Position numbers and translations under genes: made by a program. 64,000 nucleotides of DNA from Burkholderia stabilis (GTDB lineage: Bacteria > Pseudomonadota > Gammaproteobacteria > Burkholderiales > Burkholderiaceae): positions 1,054,001 through 1,118,000 of the forward strand of contig NZ_CP016443.1 in the NCBI RefSeq assembly GCF_001742165.1, written 5' to 3'. This document shows positions 8,202 through 17,663 of this stretch, piece by piece. A model generated the notes under the pieces. It was given only the letters and a program-made list of their open reading frames with translations. It did not search any database and was not told the DNA's origin. How positions within the stretch are numbered: position 1 is the stretch's first letter; the number at the start of each line of letters is the position of its first letter.

Positions 8202-8966
8202 TTATGGCTTCATCGTCGCGTGGATCAGGTCATGAGCCATGTCCGGCGAAACGCCGTCCGGGTTCGTGAGACGGTACTGGCGATACCAGCTTTCATCGGC
8301 CTCGGGATGCGGGCCGACGAGCCCGACGCGCCCTTTGCCGAAGCGGTACGTCGCGGCCGCGATGTCGTGGTTCGGATAAGTCGCCAGCACGACACCGCCG
8401 GAACCGGCCTGGACGGCCGGAAGCATCGCGCCGTCCTGGAAGTAGATCCAGCGCTTTTTCCCGCGCCATACGACCGGTGTCACGGTGTCCGCGATGCCGT
8501 GAAGCGTCGAGCCCGGCCGGTCGACCTCGGAGTCGATCTCGCCGGCAACCAGCCCAAAACCCTGCTCGCCCGCCAGATACGCGCCCATGCAGATGCCGAG
8601 ATATCGCCCGCCGTTCGACACGTATCGCCGCACGGCCTGGATCGAACGCCGCCCGATGCTCGCTGCCGCACCGGGGATGTCCTGCCCGCCGCCGGGCTGG
8701 ACGTATAAAGCGGCGCCGGCCAGGGCCGCAGGCGTGATCTTGAGCTTCTCGGCCGGCCCGACGTAGATCACCCGAAACCTGTAATCCGATTCCCGCAGGC
8801 GCGCGGCGATCGCTTCGGGGCAGCCATCGCACGCTGCCGGGCCGCGATAGACCAGCGCGACGGGCTGGCTGGCCGCGCCCTGCGTCTCGTCGCCGGTCGC
8901 GGCCGCATGAACGGCCGCCGACGCGACGAGTGACGCCATCAGGAAAAGCCAATGTCTGGATCGCAT
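8202..8966 (-). CDS. Exported BPL_N / class I glutamine-amidotransferase-like protein (254 aa)
   Basis: Signal peptide at residues 1-21 (LFLMASLVASAAVHA), followed by a class I GATase-like fold of the BPL_N type (the N-terminal domain seen in eukaryotic biotin-protein ligase). The nucleophile elbow GICMGAYLAG holds the Cys, and a late VGPHPEADESWY segment carries the His/Glu region. Being exported argues against a normal glutaminase. ATG at 8966. Function unknown; the fold assignment is by motif. Confidence 0.72.
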   Translation of the reverse strand: MRSRHWLFLMASLVASAAVHAAATGDETQGAASQPVALVYRGPAACDGCPEAIAARLRESDYRFRVIYVGPAEKLKITPAALAGAALYVQPGGGQDIPGAAASIGRRSIQAVRRYVSNGGRYLGICMGAYLAGEQGFGLVAGEIDSEVDRPGSTLHGIADTVTPVVWRGKKRWIYFQDGAMLPAVQAGSGGVVLATYPNHDIAAATYRFGKGRVGLVGPHPEADESWYRQYRLTNPDGVSPDMAHDLIHATMKP

Positions 8967-9553
8967 GTTCTTGCTCGACGGAATTGAAGGTATCGCGGAC
9001 GTTCAGGGTGAGCCGACAGGCGCATGCCGATCCTCGCCCCGCCTGTTTGAAACCTGATTGCAAGCCGCGCGAAAAGGAGCGTAGACGCGCGGAAGCAACG
9101 CGTGTGTACCGTTTCTTGTGTGCTTGTGCAGATATGTGCGGCACCGGAAACCGGAATCGGGTTCGAGCCCTTCAGTCGCCACCGCGCACGGCCCGCTGCC
9201 GTTCCACATGACGAAAGTCGGACCCGGCAGGGCCGACCTGCCGTCAGCGGACGCGCCCGAATCGCGACCAGGCCGCCAGCCGCGGATCGCCCCATCCTTC
9301 CGGCGACGGCAAGAACCGCCCGGAACACCTTGCCGGCAAAGGCGCCCGGACATCCCGCCAGACTTCGCCGGAACGAACCGGCGCGCCGTACCGCCGCGCC
9401 CGCCCGGTTCACGCGCGCCAACTCTTATATAAGACATAAGACATTTGACGTTACAGAGCATTGAGATTAGAATCCCGCTCAAAGCAGTGCCTGGAACAGC
9501 CTCGGAGTGCCGGAAAGGCCTTCCCCTCAAACGCCATATCAGCAGGTCTCCCC
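8967..9553. other. Long intergenic region upstream of acnB
   Basis: 587 bp without a supported gene. It holds the leftward promoter of the exported BPL_N-like gene and the rightward promoter of acnB. The last 130 bp, around the palindrome at 9423-9434, are AT-rich and carry the likely acnB control region. Overlapping open frames here have shadow-like, Arg/Pro-rich translations. Confidence 0.5.
9423..9442 (+). promoter_or_regulatory. Palindrome and direct repeat in the acnB promoter region
   Basis: A perfect 12-bp palindrome, TCTTATATAAGA (9423-9434), overlaps a direct repeat of ATAAGAC (9429-9435 and 9436-9442), 112-131 bp upstream of the acnB start. This symmetry plus a half-site repeat is what a dimeric regulator site overlapping a promoter looks like. 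The cognate regulator is not identified; a GntR- or IclR-type TCA-cycle regulator is one guess. Confidence 0.6.
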
Positions 9554-12139
9554 ATGCTTGAAAACTTTCGTGCTCACGTGGCCGCCCGCGCCGCGCTCGG
9601 TATTCCCCCGCTGCCGTTGACGGCCCAGCAAACCGCCGAACTGGTGGAACTGCTGGCGAATCCGCCCGCCGGCGAAGAGCAAACGCTGCTCGAACTGATC
9701 ACCTACCGCGTGCCGGCCGGCGTCGACGAAGCCGCCCGCGTGAAGGCCGGCTTCCTGGCCGCCGTGGCCAAGGGCGAGACGGTCAGCCCGCTGATCTCGC
9801 GCGAGCGCGCCACCGAACTGCTCGGCACGATGCTCGGCGGCTACAACATCCAGCCGCTGATCGAGCTGCTGTCCGACGAAGCAGTCGCGGCCGTCGCCGC
9901 CGACGCGCTGAAGAAAACCCTGCTGATGTTCGACCAGTTCCATGACGTGAAGGAACTCGCCGACAAGGGCAACGCGCACGCGAAGGCCGTGCTGCAAAGC
10001 TGGGCCGACGCCGAATGGTTCACGAGCCGTCCGGAAGTGCCGCAAAGCCTGACCGTCACGGTCTTCAAGGTCACGGGCGAAACCAACACCGACGATCTGT
10101 CGCCGGCGCCGGACGCCACCACCCGCCCGGACATCCCGATGCACGCGCTGGCGATGCTGAAGAACGCGCGCCCCGGCATCACGCCGGAAGAAGACGGCAA
10201 GCGCGGCCCGGTCAAGTTCATCGAATCGCTGAAGGAAAAGGGTCACCTGGTCGCCTACGTGGGCGACGTGGTCGGCACCGGCTCCTCGCGCAAGTCGGCC
10301 ACCAACTCGGTGCTGTGGTTCACCGGCGAAGACATCCCGTTCGTGCCGAACAAGCGTTTCGGCGGCGTGTGCCTCGGCGGCAAGATCGCCCCGATCTTCT
10401 ACAACACGATGGAAGACGCCGGCGCGCTGCCGATCGAGCTCGACGTGTCGCAGATGGAAATGGGCGACGTGGTCGAACTGCGCCCGTATGACGGCAAGGC
10501 GCTGAAGAACGGCGAAGTGATCGCCGAATTCCAGGTCAAGTCCGACGTGCTGTTCGACGAAGTGCGCGCCGGCGGCCGCATTCCGCTGATCATCGGCCGC
10601 GGCCTGACCGCGAAGGCGCGCGAAGCGCTGGGCCTCGCGCCGTCGACGCTGTTCCGCCTGCCGCACCAGCCGGCCGACAGCGGCAAGGGCTTCTCGCTCG
10701 CGCAGAAGATGGTCGGCCGCGCATGCGGTCTGCCGGAAGGCCAGGGCGTGCGCCCGGGCACGTACTGCGAACCGAAGATGACCTCGGTCGGCTCGCAGGA
10801 CACCACGGGCCCGATGACCCGCGACGAACTGAAGGATCTCGCGTGCCTCGGCTTCTCGGCCGATCTCGTGATGCAGTCGTTCTGCCACACCGCCGCTTAT
10901 CCGAAGCCGGTCGACGTGAAGACGCACCAGACGCTGCCGAACTTCATCAGCACGCGCGGCGGTATCGCACTGCGCCCGGGCGACGGCGTGATCCACTCGT
11001 GGCTGAACCGCATGCTGCTGCCCGACACCGTCGGCACCGGCGGCGATTCGCACACGCGCTTCCCGATCGGCATCAGCTTCCCGGCAGGCTCGGGCCTGGT
11101 CGCCTTCGCGGCCGCCACCGGCACGATGCCGCTGGACATGCCGGAATCGGTGCTGGTCCGCTTCAAGGGCAAGATGCAACCGGGCGTCACGCTGCGTGAC
11201 CTCGTCAACGCAATTCCGCTGTACGCGATCAAGCAAGGCATGCTGACGGTCGCCAAGCAAGGCAAGAAGAACATCTTCTCGGGCCGCATTCTCGAAATCG
11301 AAGGCCTGCCCGACCTGAAGGTCGAGCAAGCGTTCGAGCTGTCGGATGCGTCCGCCGAGCGTTCGGCCGCCGGTTGCTCGGTGCACCTGAACAAGGAACC
11401 GATCATCGAGTACCTGAACAGCAACATCACGCTGCTGAAGTGGATGATCGCGCAGGGCTACCAGGATCCGCGCAGCCTGCAGCGCCGTATCGCAGCGATG
11501 GAGCAGTGGCTGGCCGACCCGCAACTGCTGTCGCCGGACGCCGACGCCGAGTACGCGGCCGTCATCGAGATCGACCTCGCCGACATCCACGAGCCGATCG
11601 TCGCATGCCCGAACGACCCTGACGACGTGAAGACGCTGTCCGACGTGGCCGGCGCGAAGATCGACGAAGTGTTCATCGGCTCGTGCATGACCAACATCGG
11701 CCACTTCCGTGCCGCGTCGAAGCTGCTGGAAGGCAAGCGCGACATTCCGGTCAAGCTGTGGGTCGCGCCGCCGACCAAGATGGACCAGAAGCAGCTGACC
11801 GAAGAAGGTCACTACGGCGTGTTCGGCACGGCCGGCGCGCGTACCGAAATGCCGGGCTGCTCGCTGTGCATGGGTAACCAGGCACAGGTGCGCGAAGGCG
11901 CGACGGTCATGTCGACGTCGACCCGCAACTTCCCGAACCGCCTGGGCAAGAACACGAACGTGTACCTCGGCTCGGCGGAACTGGCGGCGATCTGCTCGCG
12001 TCTGGGCAAGATCCCGACCAAGGAAGAGTACATGGCCGACATGGGCGTGCTCACGGCCAACGGCGACAAGATCTACAAGTACATGAACTTCGACCAGATC
12101 GAAGACTTCAAGGAAGTGGCCGACACCGTGCAGCTGTAA
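9554..12139 (+). CDS. acnB: Aconitate hydratase B (861 aa)
   Basis: Bifunctional aconitase / 2-methylisocitrate dehydratase, a cytosolic [4Fe-4S] enzyme of the TCA and methylcitrate cycles. It has the AcnB domain order: HEAT-like N-terminal domain ([16 protein letters not shown] onward), swivel domain (from about residue 170, [17 protein letters not shown]), then the three catalytic domains. The cluster ligands are C711 (GSCMTN), C769 and C772 (PGCSLCMG), matching the E. coli AcnB positions closely. Length is standard. The ATG at 9554 aligns with the family start. Transcribed alone, with a palindromic site upstream and a hairpin terminator downstream. Confidence 0.97.
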   Translation: MLENFRAHVAARAALGIPPLPLTAQQTAELVELLANPPAGEEQTLLELITYRVPAGVDEAARVKAGFLAAVAKGETVSPLISRERATELLGTMLGGYNIQPLIELLSDEAVAAVAADALKKTLLMFDQFHDVKELADKGNAHAKAVLQSWADAEWFTSRPEVPQSLTVTVFKVTGETNTDDLSPAPDATTRPDIPMHALAMLKNARPGITPEEDGKRGPVKFIESLKEKGHLVAYVGDVVGTGSSRKSATNSVLWFTGEDIPFVPNKRFGGVCLGGKIAPIFYNTMEDAGALPIELDVSQMEMGDVVELRPYDGKALKNGEVIAEFQVKSDVLFDEVRAGGRIPLIIGRGLTAKAREALGLAPSTLFRLPHQPADSGKGFSLAQKMVGRACGLPEGQGVRPGTYCEPKMTSVGSQDTTGPMTRDELKDLACLGFSADLVMQSFCHTAAYPKPVDVKTHQTLPNFISTRGGIALRPGDGVIHSWLNRMLLPDTVGTGGDSHTRFPIGISFPAGSGLVAFAAATGTMPLDMPESVLVRFKGKMQPGVTLRDLVNAIPLYAIKQGMLTVAKQGKKNIFSGRILEIEGLPDLKVEQAFELSDASAERSAAGCSVHLNKEPIIEYLNSNITLLKWMIAQGYQDPRSLQRRIAAMEQWLADPQLLSPDADAEYAAVIEIDLADIHEPIVACPNDPDDVKTLSDVAGAKIDEVFIGSCMTNIGHFRAASKLLEGKRDIPVKLWVAPPTKMDQKQLTEEGHYGVFGTAGARTEMPGCSLCMGNQAQVREGATVMSTSTRNFPNRLGKNTNVYLGSAELAAICSRLGKIPTKEEYMADMGVLTANGDKIYKYMNFDQIEDFKEVADTVQL

Positions 12140-12185
12140 GCACGCGGTCGGGTTGCGGCGGGCGGTTGCCGCCGCAGCGCCACGC

Positions 12186-12225
12186 AATGGCGTCGCAGGC
12201 TCAATGCCCGCGGCGCCATTTTTTT
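12186..12225 (+). terminator. Rho-independent terminator of acnB
   Basis: Imperfect stem ATGGCG-CGC-GG / CC-GCG-CGCCAT followed by a run of seven T residues (12219-12225), 47 bp after the acnB stop. The T-run overlaps the stop codon of the convergent PPC-domain gene. Confidence 0.85.
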
Positions 12226-12637
12226 ATGCGCTGTCGCCACCCGGTGCGCGGCGGATCACCAGTTCGTTGAAGCCGGTGCCCGCGTCGGGTTCGCGCGAGA
12301 AACGATGGGCGGGAAGCAGCGCGAGCAGGATCTCGGCGGTCGTACGCACCACGCAACCGCTCGCGACATGGCCGCCCGACACGCGCCCGCATGCGTCGGA
12401 AACGGCCATGTGCAGGTGCGCGCCGTCCGGCGAGACCGAGCCGGCCAACGTCAGGATTTCGAGGTCGCCGCGCAGTTCGGTGGGCTGGTCGATGCCGGCA
12501 AAACGCAACTGCGCGACGCTCAGGCTGCCGATGCCCTGGATCACGAACGCCGCGTGAGCGCCATGCGAACGCAACGCGGCCTCGATGGCACCGCGCAGAT
12601 CTTCGCCGGGGGAAAGACGCAGAGGATGGGCTTGCAT
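12224..12637 (-). CDS. PPC/DUF296 domain protein (137 aa)
   Basis: Single PPC (plant and prokaryote conserved, DUF296) domain. The family pattern is visible: an N-terminal LRLSPGEDLRGAIEAA, the middle IQGIGSLSVAQLRF, and the GSVSPDGAHLHMAVSDA motif holding the conserved His pair. Bacterial PPC proteins form trimers; their function is unclear, and some are called DNA-binding because of the AT-hook fusions in plants. No AT-hook is present here. The ATG at 12637 was preferred because the domain starts there. It overlaps the acnB terminator at its 3' end. Confidence 0.85.
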   Translation of the reverse strand: MQAHPLRLSPGEDLRGAIEAALRSHGAHAAFVIQGIGSLSVAQLRFAGIDQPTELRGDLEILTLAGSVSPDGAHLHMAVSDACGRVSGGHVASGCVVRTTAEILLALLPAHRFSREPDAGTGFNELVIRRAPGGDSA

Positions 12638-12721
12638 GGTCGATCCTTTTCGTGGGCAGGTGTGCTGGCCAAGGGTAAGTTTGCGCCGGCAATCCGGCAA
12701 GACCGACCGTCGATCGGCCGC

Positions 12722-13105
12722 TCAGAGGTCGAGCCGCAGACACTCGAATTCGACCGCGCCATCGCATGGCAGCTCGCCCGCGTCGATCACGAAACCGACC
12801 ACGTCGATCAACCCCTGCTCCCGGTCGACGACCTGCCCGCATCCGCGGTAGCCGTACGGGTTCGCGGTTTTCCCGATCCATTGCCGGCTGGCCGCCCGCT
12901 TGGCATCGTCGGGCCAATCGGCAAGACAGGCCGCGCGTACATCGCAATCGATCGCCGACACCGGCGTTCGTACGATGTCGTTCACGCGCGCCGTGCCGCC
13001 GAACGAGAACACCGTGATCTCGTGCTCACCGCAGCGTAGCGTCACCTCCGCGCATTCGCTGCCGGCGGAATAGGCTGCGACGCGGGTTACCACGATCTGT
13101 TTCAT
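12722..13105 (-). CDS. Hypothetical protein (127 aa)
   Basis: Unrecognised small soluble protein beginning MKQIVVTRVAAYSAGSE. No signal peptide or membrane segment; it is acidic with four or five Cys scattered (ECAEVTLRCG, IDCDVRAACL). It lies upstream of the PPC-domain gene on the same strand with an 84-bp gap and shares an intergenic promoter region of about 195 bp with the divergent ADP-ribosylglycohydrolase gene. The ATG at 13105 is chosen because the composition becomes protein-like from there. Confidence 0.65.
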   Translation of the reverse strand: MKQIVVTRVAAYSAGSECAEVTLRCGEHEITVFSFGGTARVNDIVRTPVSAIDCDVRAACLADWPDDAKRAASRQWIGKTANPYGYRGCGQVVDREQGLIDVVGFVIDAGELPCDGAVEFECLRLDL

Positions 13106-13299
13106 GTCGTTGCTCCATGCTCTGTGCCGCCGCCGGACCGGCGTTATACGGATGCGCTCCGCAAGTCGTCGCCTGATCCGGTCTTGACGCGCAAGCATAC
13201 CTCCAGCGATTCGCGCCCGTCCTCCCGCACGCACCGGCTAGGCACGCGAATGCGATTGGTCTAATCTGCAACGCGAGCCGCCAACCCGAGCCTCCTCCG

Positions 13300-14226
13300 A
13301 TGACCACCAATCCGACCCGACTCTCCCGCCTGCGCGGCGGCCTGCTTGGCCTGCTGGTCGGCGACGCGCTGGGCGTGCCTTACGAATTCCACGACGCCGA
13401 GTCAATCCCGCCTCCCGCCGCGATCGACATGACGCCGCCGCACGGCTTCGAGCACGCACACGATGGCGTGCCACCCGGCACCTGGAGCGACGACGGTGCG
13501 CAGGCACTCGCGCTGCTCGATGCACTGTTGCACGACCGTGACCTGAATCTCGACACGTTCGCCGGCAACCTGCAGGACTGGTTTCATCGCGGCGCATTCA
13601 CGCCGGACGGGCGCGTATTCGACGTCGGCCTGCAGACGCAGCGCGCGTTCCACGCACTCGCGGCCGGCAAGGCTCCGGCCGTGGCCGGGCCCGATGGCGA
13701 GCGCGACAACGGCAACGGCTCGCTGATGCGCTGCTTTCCCGTGGTGATGGTCGCCGCGTCGCGCGACGAAGCGATCCGGCTCGCATGCAAGCAGAGCCTC
13801 GTCACGCACGGCCACGTGCGCTCGCAGCTTTGCTGCGCGCTGTATTGCCTGACGGCGCTCGGTATCGTCGAAGGCCAGTCCGCACCCGACGCCGTGCGCG
13901 CGGCCGAAGACGATTTGCTGGCGCGCTACGAACGCACGAACGACGAAATCGAGCTGAAGGTCGTGCTCGACGGCCGCTTCGACGCGCCGCAAGGCTCCGG
14001 CTACGTGGTCGACAGCTTCTGGTCGTCGATCCATTGCCTGCTGTCGACGGGCAGCTACGAAGACTGCGTGAAGCGCGCGATCGCGCTCGGCAACGACACG
14101 GATACGACGGCGGCCATCGCGGGCAGCCTCGCCGGTGCGCTGTATGGCGAGCCGGCGTTGCCCGAGCGGTGGATCGCGACGCTGCGCGGGAAGGAAAAAG
14201 TCGAGGGTTGGCTCGCGAAACTGTGA
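13300..14226 (+). CDS. ADP-ribosylglycohydrolase family protein (308 aa)
   Basis: Cytosolic, all-helical DraG/ARH-type hydrolase that removes ADP-ribose from proteins or small molecules using two Mg ions. Metal-site motifs are in place: GDALGVPYEF (residues 21-30), TWSDDGAQAL (about 61-70), RDNGNGSLMR (about 135), and the C-terminal GNDTDTTAAIAGSLAGALYG split between residues ~266 and 286 with the metal-binding Asp residues. Full length. No DraT/nitrogenase genes are nearby, so the target is unknown. The stop lies 19 bp from the convergent GNAT gene. Confidence 0.9.
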   Translation: MTTNPTRLSRLRGGLLGLLVGDALGVPYEFHDAESIPPPAAIDMTPPHGFEHAHDGVPPGTWSDDGAQALALLDALLHDRDLNLDTFAGNLQDWFHRGAFTPDGRVFDVGLQTQRAFHALAAGKAPAVAGPDGERDNGNGSLMRCFPVVMVAASRDEAIRLACKQSLVTHGHVRSQLCCALYCLTALGIVEGQSAPDAVRAAEDDLLARYERTNDEIELKVVLDGRFDAPQGSGYVVDSFWSSIHCLLSTGSYEDCVKRAIALGNDTDTTAAIAGSLAGALYGEPALPERWIATLRGKEKVEGWLAKL

Positions 14227-14245
14227 GCGCCCCGCGCGACGCATT

Positions 14246-14821
14246 TCACGCGATATCCGCCGGCCGATACGGCCCGCGCCGATCACTCGCCAGCAATCCG
14301 TACAGCGCGCTGTCCGACACTTCGTCGCCGACGATCCAGCGTTCGCGCAACAACCCTTCCCTGACGAAGCCGAGCCGTTCCAGCAGCCGCGCCGACGCCG
14401 CGTTGCGCGGATCGATATCGGCCTCGAGCCGGTTCAGACGCAGCGTGCCGAACGCATGGTCGATCACCGCGTGCGCCGCTTCGCGCATGTACCCGCCGTT
14501 CCAGAATTTGCGCCGCAGGCTGAAGCCGATTTCAGCGCGCCGGCACTGCTCGTTCGCATGGAACAGCACGCATTCGCCCAGCGCGTCGCCGGTTTCCCGC
14601 AGTTCGAGCACGCACACGAAATCCTGCCCGCTCGCCGACGTCCGCAGGTTGCGTTCGATGCGCTCCGCCGCCTGTTCGACGTGCGTCATCGGCGCGAACG
14701 AGAAATAGCGCATCGCTTCCGCATCCGACCAGATCTCGAAGAAGGCCGGCGCATCCGCTTCGCGCAGCGGACGCAGAACGAGGCGGGATGTATTCAGCGT
14801 GACGGGTTCGAACAGGGGCAT
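14246..14821 (-). CDS. GNAT-family N-acetyltransferase, RimJ/RimL type (190 aa)
   Basis: Acetyl-CoA-dependent N-acetyltransferase. The opening LNTSRLVLRPLREADAPAFF is the RimJ/RimL-like signature. The FSLRRKFWNGGYMREAAHAV segment is the acetyl-CoA site region, and LNRLEADIDPRNAASARLLE RLGF is the usual closing block. The ATG at 14821 matches the family start (MPLFEPVTLNT). Its substrate could be a ribosomal protein, an amino acid or an antibiotic; the sequence does not decide. Confidence 0.88.
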   Translation of the reverse strand: MPLFEPVTLNTSRLVLRPLREADAPAFFEIWSDAEAMRYFSFAPMTHVEQAAERIERNLRTSASGQDFVCVLELRETGDALGECVLFHANEQCRRAEIGFSLRRKFWNGGYMREAAHAVIDHAFGTLRLNRLEADIDPRNAASARLLERLGFVREGLLRERWIVGDEVSDSALYGLLASDRRGPYRPADIA

Positions 14822-14930
14822 GACGATGACCGGAAGAAAACGGGATCGTGAATTAGACCATGCAAGCCACACGTCAACAATTGCATGCGTTCGCGCTGCC
14901 CGGCGACACTACCGCACCGCCCCAAACAAA

Positions 14931-14952
14931 AAGCCCGGACATCGTCCGGGCC
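14931..14952 (-). terminator. Rho-independent terminator of the catabolic operon
   Basis: On the minus strand an 8-bp GC stem (GCCCGGAC / GTCCGGGC) with a 3-nt loop is followed by TTTTTGTTT. It lies about 36 bp after the stop of the MFS gene and closes the ~14.5-kb operon that begins at the ferredoxin gene. Confidence 0.85.
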
Positions 14953-14987
14953 TTTCCTTTCACGTCAACCGTTGCTGCCGCCCTCGC

Positions 14988-16388
14988 TCACGCTTCGAGT
15001 GCTTCGAGCACCTTCCCCTTCGTCTCGATCCCAACGAAATGCACGGTCACCGCCGCAATCAGCGGCACGATGCCGATCAGGTAGAACGCCGGCGCGAGGT
15101 TGCCGCCGATGATCGCGTGCGGCACGACCATCGGCGCGACGAACGACGCGATCTTCAGCCACGCGCTGCCGAGCCCGCAGCCTGACGCGCGGATGCTGGT
15201 CGGATACTGTTCCGGCGTGTAGACGTACGCGGTAATGAAACCCGACGCCATCAACCCGAGCGACAGCGAACAGAAGATCGCGACGACGTACACCGACGAC
15301 GCGTGATAGATGCCCGCGAACGCCAGCGACAGCGCGCACAGCACGAACGACCACACGATCACCGGCTTGCGGCCGAGCTTGTCGACGAGCAGCGCCGACG
15401 CCAGCGAACCGAGCACGCCCATCACCGAGCCGATCACCGCGAGGTTCAGCGCGAGCTGCAGCGGCGCGTGATAGAAGTTCTTGTAGATCGTCGGCAGCCA
15501 CGTCGACAGCCCGTACTGGATGAACCCGCACGTCGCCCACAACGTCGCCACCGCGAGCGTGCGCTTGCGATACGCGGCGCTGAACAGGTCGCTCATCTTG
15601 CGCTTCGGATGCTGGCGCACCATCTCGTCGAACGCGGCCGCCTGCGTGACCGGCGGCAGCTCGCCGCGCACCGACGCTTCGAACGCGCTCACCGCGCGCC
15701 CGGCTTCCGGGAGCCGCCCGCGCGATGCGAGCCAGCGCGGCGATTCCGGCACGAGACGCGTGAGCACGACCGACAGGATCAGCGGCAGCCCGCCGACGAA
15801 GTACATGATTTCCCAACCGAAGCGCGGCACGAGCCACGCGCCGAGCGCCATCGACACGAGCAGGCCGATCGGGAACACGATCTCGTACAGCAGCACGAAA
15901 CGGCCGCGGCCGTGCGCGCGCGTGATCTCGTTGATGTACGTCGCGGCGACCGGCAACTCGCCGCCGAGCCCGAGCCCCTGCAAAATCCGCAGCAGCACGA
16001 ACACCTCGAACGTCGGCGCGAAGCCGCACGCGATGCTCGTGATGCCGATCACGGCCGAGCTCCACGCGATCGCCTTCACGCGGCCGTGCTTCTCGGCCAG
16101 CGCGGGAAACAGGAATGCGCCGATCAGTTGGCCGATCGCGCCGGACGCGATCAGCATGCCGATCTGCGTCGGCGACAGCCCCCATTTGTGAATCAGCAGC
16201 GGCAGCGTCGCCGCGATCGTGATCACGTCGAAGCCGTCGAAGAACGTCGCGGTGCCGATCAGCACGCGTGCGCGGATCTGCATCGCGTTGGCCGGAAGCC
16301 GCTCGAGCCGCGCGATGATCGCGCCGGGCGTGGAGGCGGCAGCTTCCATCGTGGCGCGGCCGGCCACGACGTTGTCGAAAGTGCTCAT
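14988..16388 (-). CDS. MFS transporter, aromatic acid:H+ symporter (AAHS) type (466 aa)
   Basis: Inner-membrane carrier with 12 predicted helices. The AAHS-type signature is visible: FFDGFDVITIAATLPLL in helix 1, the loop 2-3 motif (GAFLFPALAEKHGRVKA), and LRILQGLGLGGELPVA in helix 4. A mid-chain cytoplasmic loop (residues ~225-275) and the repeat LLVDKLGRKPVI in loop 8-9 complete the fold. As last gene of the catabolic operon it probably imports the aromatic substrate. The ATG at 16388 fits. A terminator follows. Confidence 0.9.
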   Translation of the reverse strand: MSTFDNVVAGRATMEAAASTPGAIIARLERLPANAMQIRARVLIGTATFFDGFDVITIAATLPLLIHKWGLSPTQIGMLIASGAIGQLIGAFLFPALAEKHGRVKAIAWSSAVIGITSIACGFAPTFEVFVLLRILQGLGLGGELPVAATYINEITRAHGRGRFVLLYEIVFPIGLLVSMALGAWLVPRFGWEIMYFVGGLPLILSVVLTRLVPESPRWLASRGRLPEAGRAVSAFEASVRGELPPVTQAAAFDEMVRQHPKRKMSDLFSAAYRKRTLAVATLWATCGFIQYGLSTWLPTIYKNFYHAPLQLALNLAVIGSVMGVLGSLASALLVDKLGRKPVIVWSFVLCALSLAFAGIYHASSVYVVAIFCSLSLGLMASGFITAYVYTPEQYPTSIRASGCGLGSAWLKIASFVAPMVVPHAIIGGNLAPAFYLIGIVPLIAAVTVHFVGIETKGKVLEALEA

Positions 16389-16418
16389 GCGGGGTGTCTC
16401 CTGGATCTTTTTGGCCGG

Positions 16419-17663
16419 TCAGGCAAGCGCTTTGGTCGTGTCTGCCAGGGCTTCCGTATCCACTGTCCGGCCCTGGTTCATCCACTTGCGTGCGAGCTTC
16501 AGCTCGCGTGCGTTGTTCACGGCGATGACACCTCTCACATGCCCGTCGCCCAAGAAAAACAGCGTCGCGCGGCGCGCGGCGAGGTCACCGCGTACGACGA
16601 GCTGTGCATCGGCCGGCAGATCGCCGAGGATCTGCAGGTTCACGTCGTACTGATCGGACCAGAACCACGGAATCTCCGCGTACGGCGCGCGCACGCCGAG
16701 CACCGCCTTCGCGGCCGCGATCGCCTGGTTCTGTGCGTTGGCCCACGATTCGAGCCGCACGCGCCGCTTCAGCCAGCCGTTGTGATGGTTCGCGACGTCG
16801 CCGCACGCGAAGATCGCCGGGTCGCTCGTCGCGCCGAATTCGTCGACGACGATGCCGTCGTCGACGGCCAGCCCCGCATCGCTCGCGAGCGACGCGTTCA
16901 ACGCGAGGCCGATGCCGGCCACCGCGAAATCGGCGTCGATCGTCGTGCCGTCGGCGAGCGTCGCGCGCACCTTCGACGCGTCGTCCGGTTGCGCGTCGAG
17001 CGACGCGAGCGCCGCGCCCAGACGCACGTCGACGCCGTTCGCGCGATGCAGGTCGAGCAGGAAATCCGACACGATCTGCGGCACCGAGCGGCCGCACAGG
17101 CGCGGCGCGCCTTCGACCACCACCGCGTCGACGCCGAGCTTGCGCGCGGTCGCCGCGACTTCGAGGCCGATCCAGCCGCCGCCGATCACGAGCACGCGCC
17201 GGCTGGCGCGCAGCTTCTCGCCGAGCGCGGCCGCTTCGTCGAGCGTGCGCAGGTAGTGCAGGTTCGGCGTCTTCACGATCGCGTCGGGCAGCCGGCGCGA
17301 CGTGCCGCCGGTCGCGATCACGAGCCGGTCGTATTCGATCTCGCGGCCGCTCGCGGTCGTCACGATGCGGCGTGCGCGGTCGATCGACGCCGCACGTTCC
17401 GGCTGCCACGCCTCGATGTCGAGCGCGTCGAATTCGTCCGGGCGCACGACGCGCACGGTTTCGATGTCGGCGTCGCCGGCCAGCACGGCCTTCGACAGCG
17501 GCGGGCGCTCGTACGGCAGATGCGGCTCGTCGGCGATCATCACGAGGCGGCCCGTGTAGCCTTCGGCGCGCAGCGTCTTCAGCACCCAGCCGGCCGCCTG
17601 GCCGCCGCCGATCACGACGACCGTGCCGGGCGCGGCCTGCGCCTGCGTGTTCGCTTCGGTCAT
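16419..17663 (-). CDS. FAD-dependent ferredoxin reductase of a Rieske oxygenase system (414 aa)
   Basis: Electron-transfer flavoprotein (NAD(P)H to ferredoxin). FAD-binding VVVIGGGQAAG at the N-terminus, NAD-binding VLVIGGGWIGLE at mid-chain, and FACGDVAN for the FAD tail are all present, plus the reductase C-terminal domain. Length is that of BphA4/CamA-type reductases. The ATG at 17663 overlaps the upstream dioxygenase stop by 4 bp (ATGA), showing translational coupling. It most likely feeds the Rieske ferredoxin and oxygenase encoded at the head of the same operon. Confidence 0.9.
   Translation of the reverse strand: MTEANTQAQAAPGTVVVIGGGQAAGWVLKTLRAEGYTGRLVMIADEPHLPYERPPLSKAVLAGDADIETVRVVRPDEFDALDIEAWQPERAASIDRARRIVTTASGREIEYDRLVIATGGTSRRLPDAIVKTPNLHYLRTLDEAAALGEKLRASRRVLVIGGGWIGLEVAATARKLGVDAVVVEGAPRLCGRSVPQIVSDFLLDLHRANGVDVRLGAALASLDAQPDDASKVRATLADGTTIDADFAVAGIGLALNASLASDAGLAVDDGIVVDEFGATSDPAIFACGDVANHHNGWLKRRVRLESWANAQNQAIAAAKAVLGVRAPYAEIPWFWSDQYDVNLQILGDLPADAQLVVRGDLAARRATLFFLGDGHVRGVIAVNNARELKLARKWMNQGRTVDTEALADTTKALA

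Noticed and set aside
9160..9190. tRNA-like 3' half (GGGTTCGAGCCC followed by GTCGCCACC)
   Set aside because: The T-stem pairs only three bases and no matching acceptor or D-arm lies about 75 nt upstream, so it is not a tRNA; at most a chance resemblance.
9539..12187. 882-codon minus-strand open frame opposite acnB
   Set aside because: GC-rich shadow frame; the plus strand encodes a complete, conserved aconitase.
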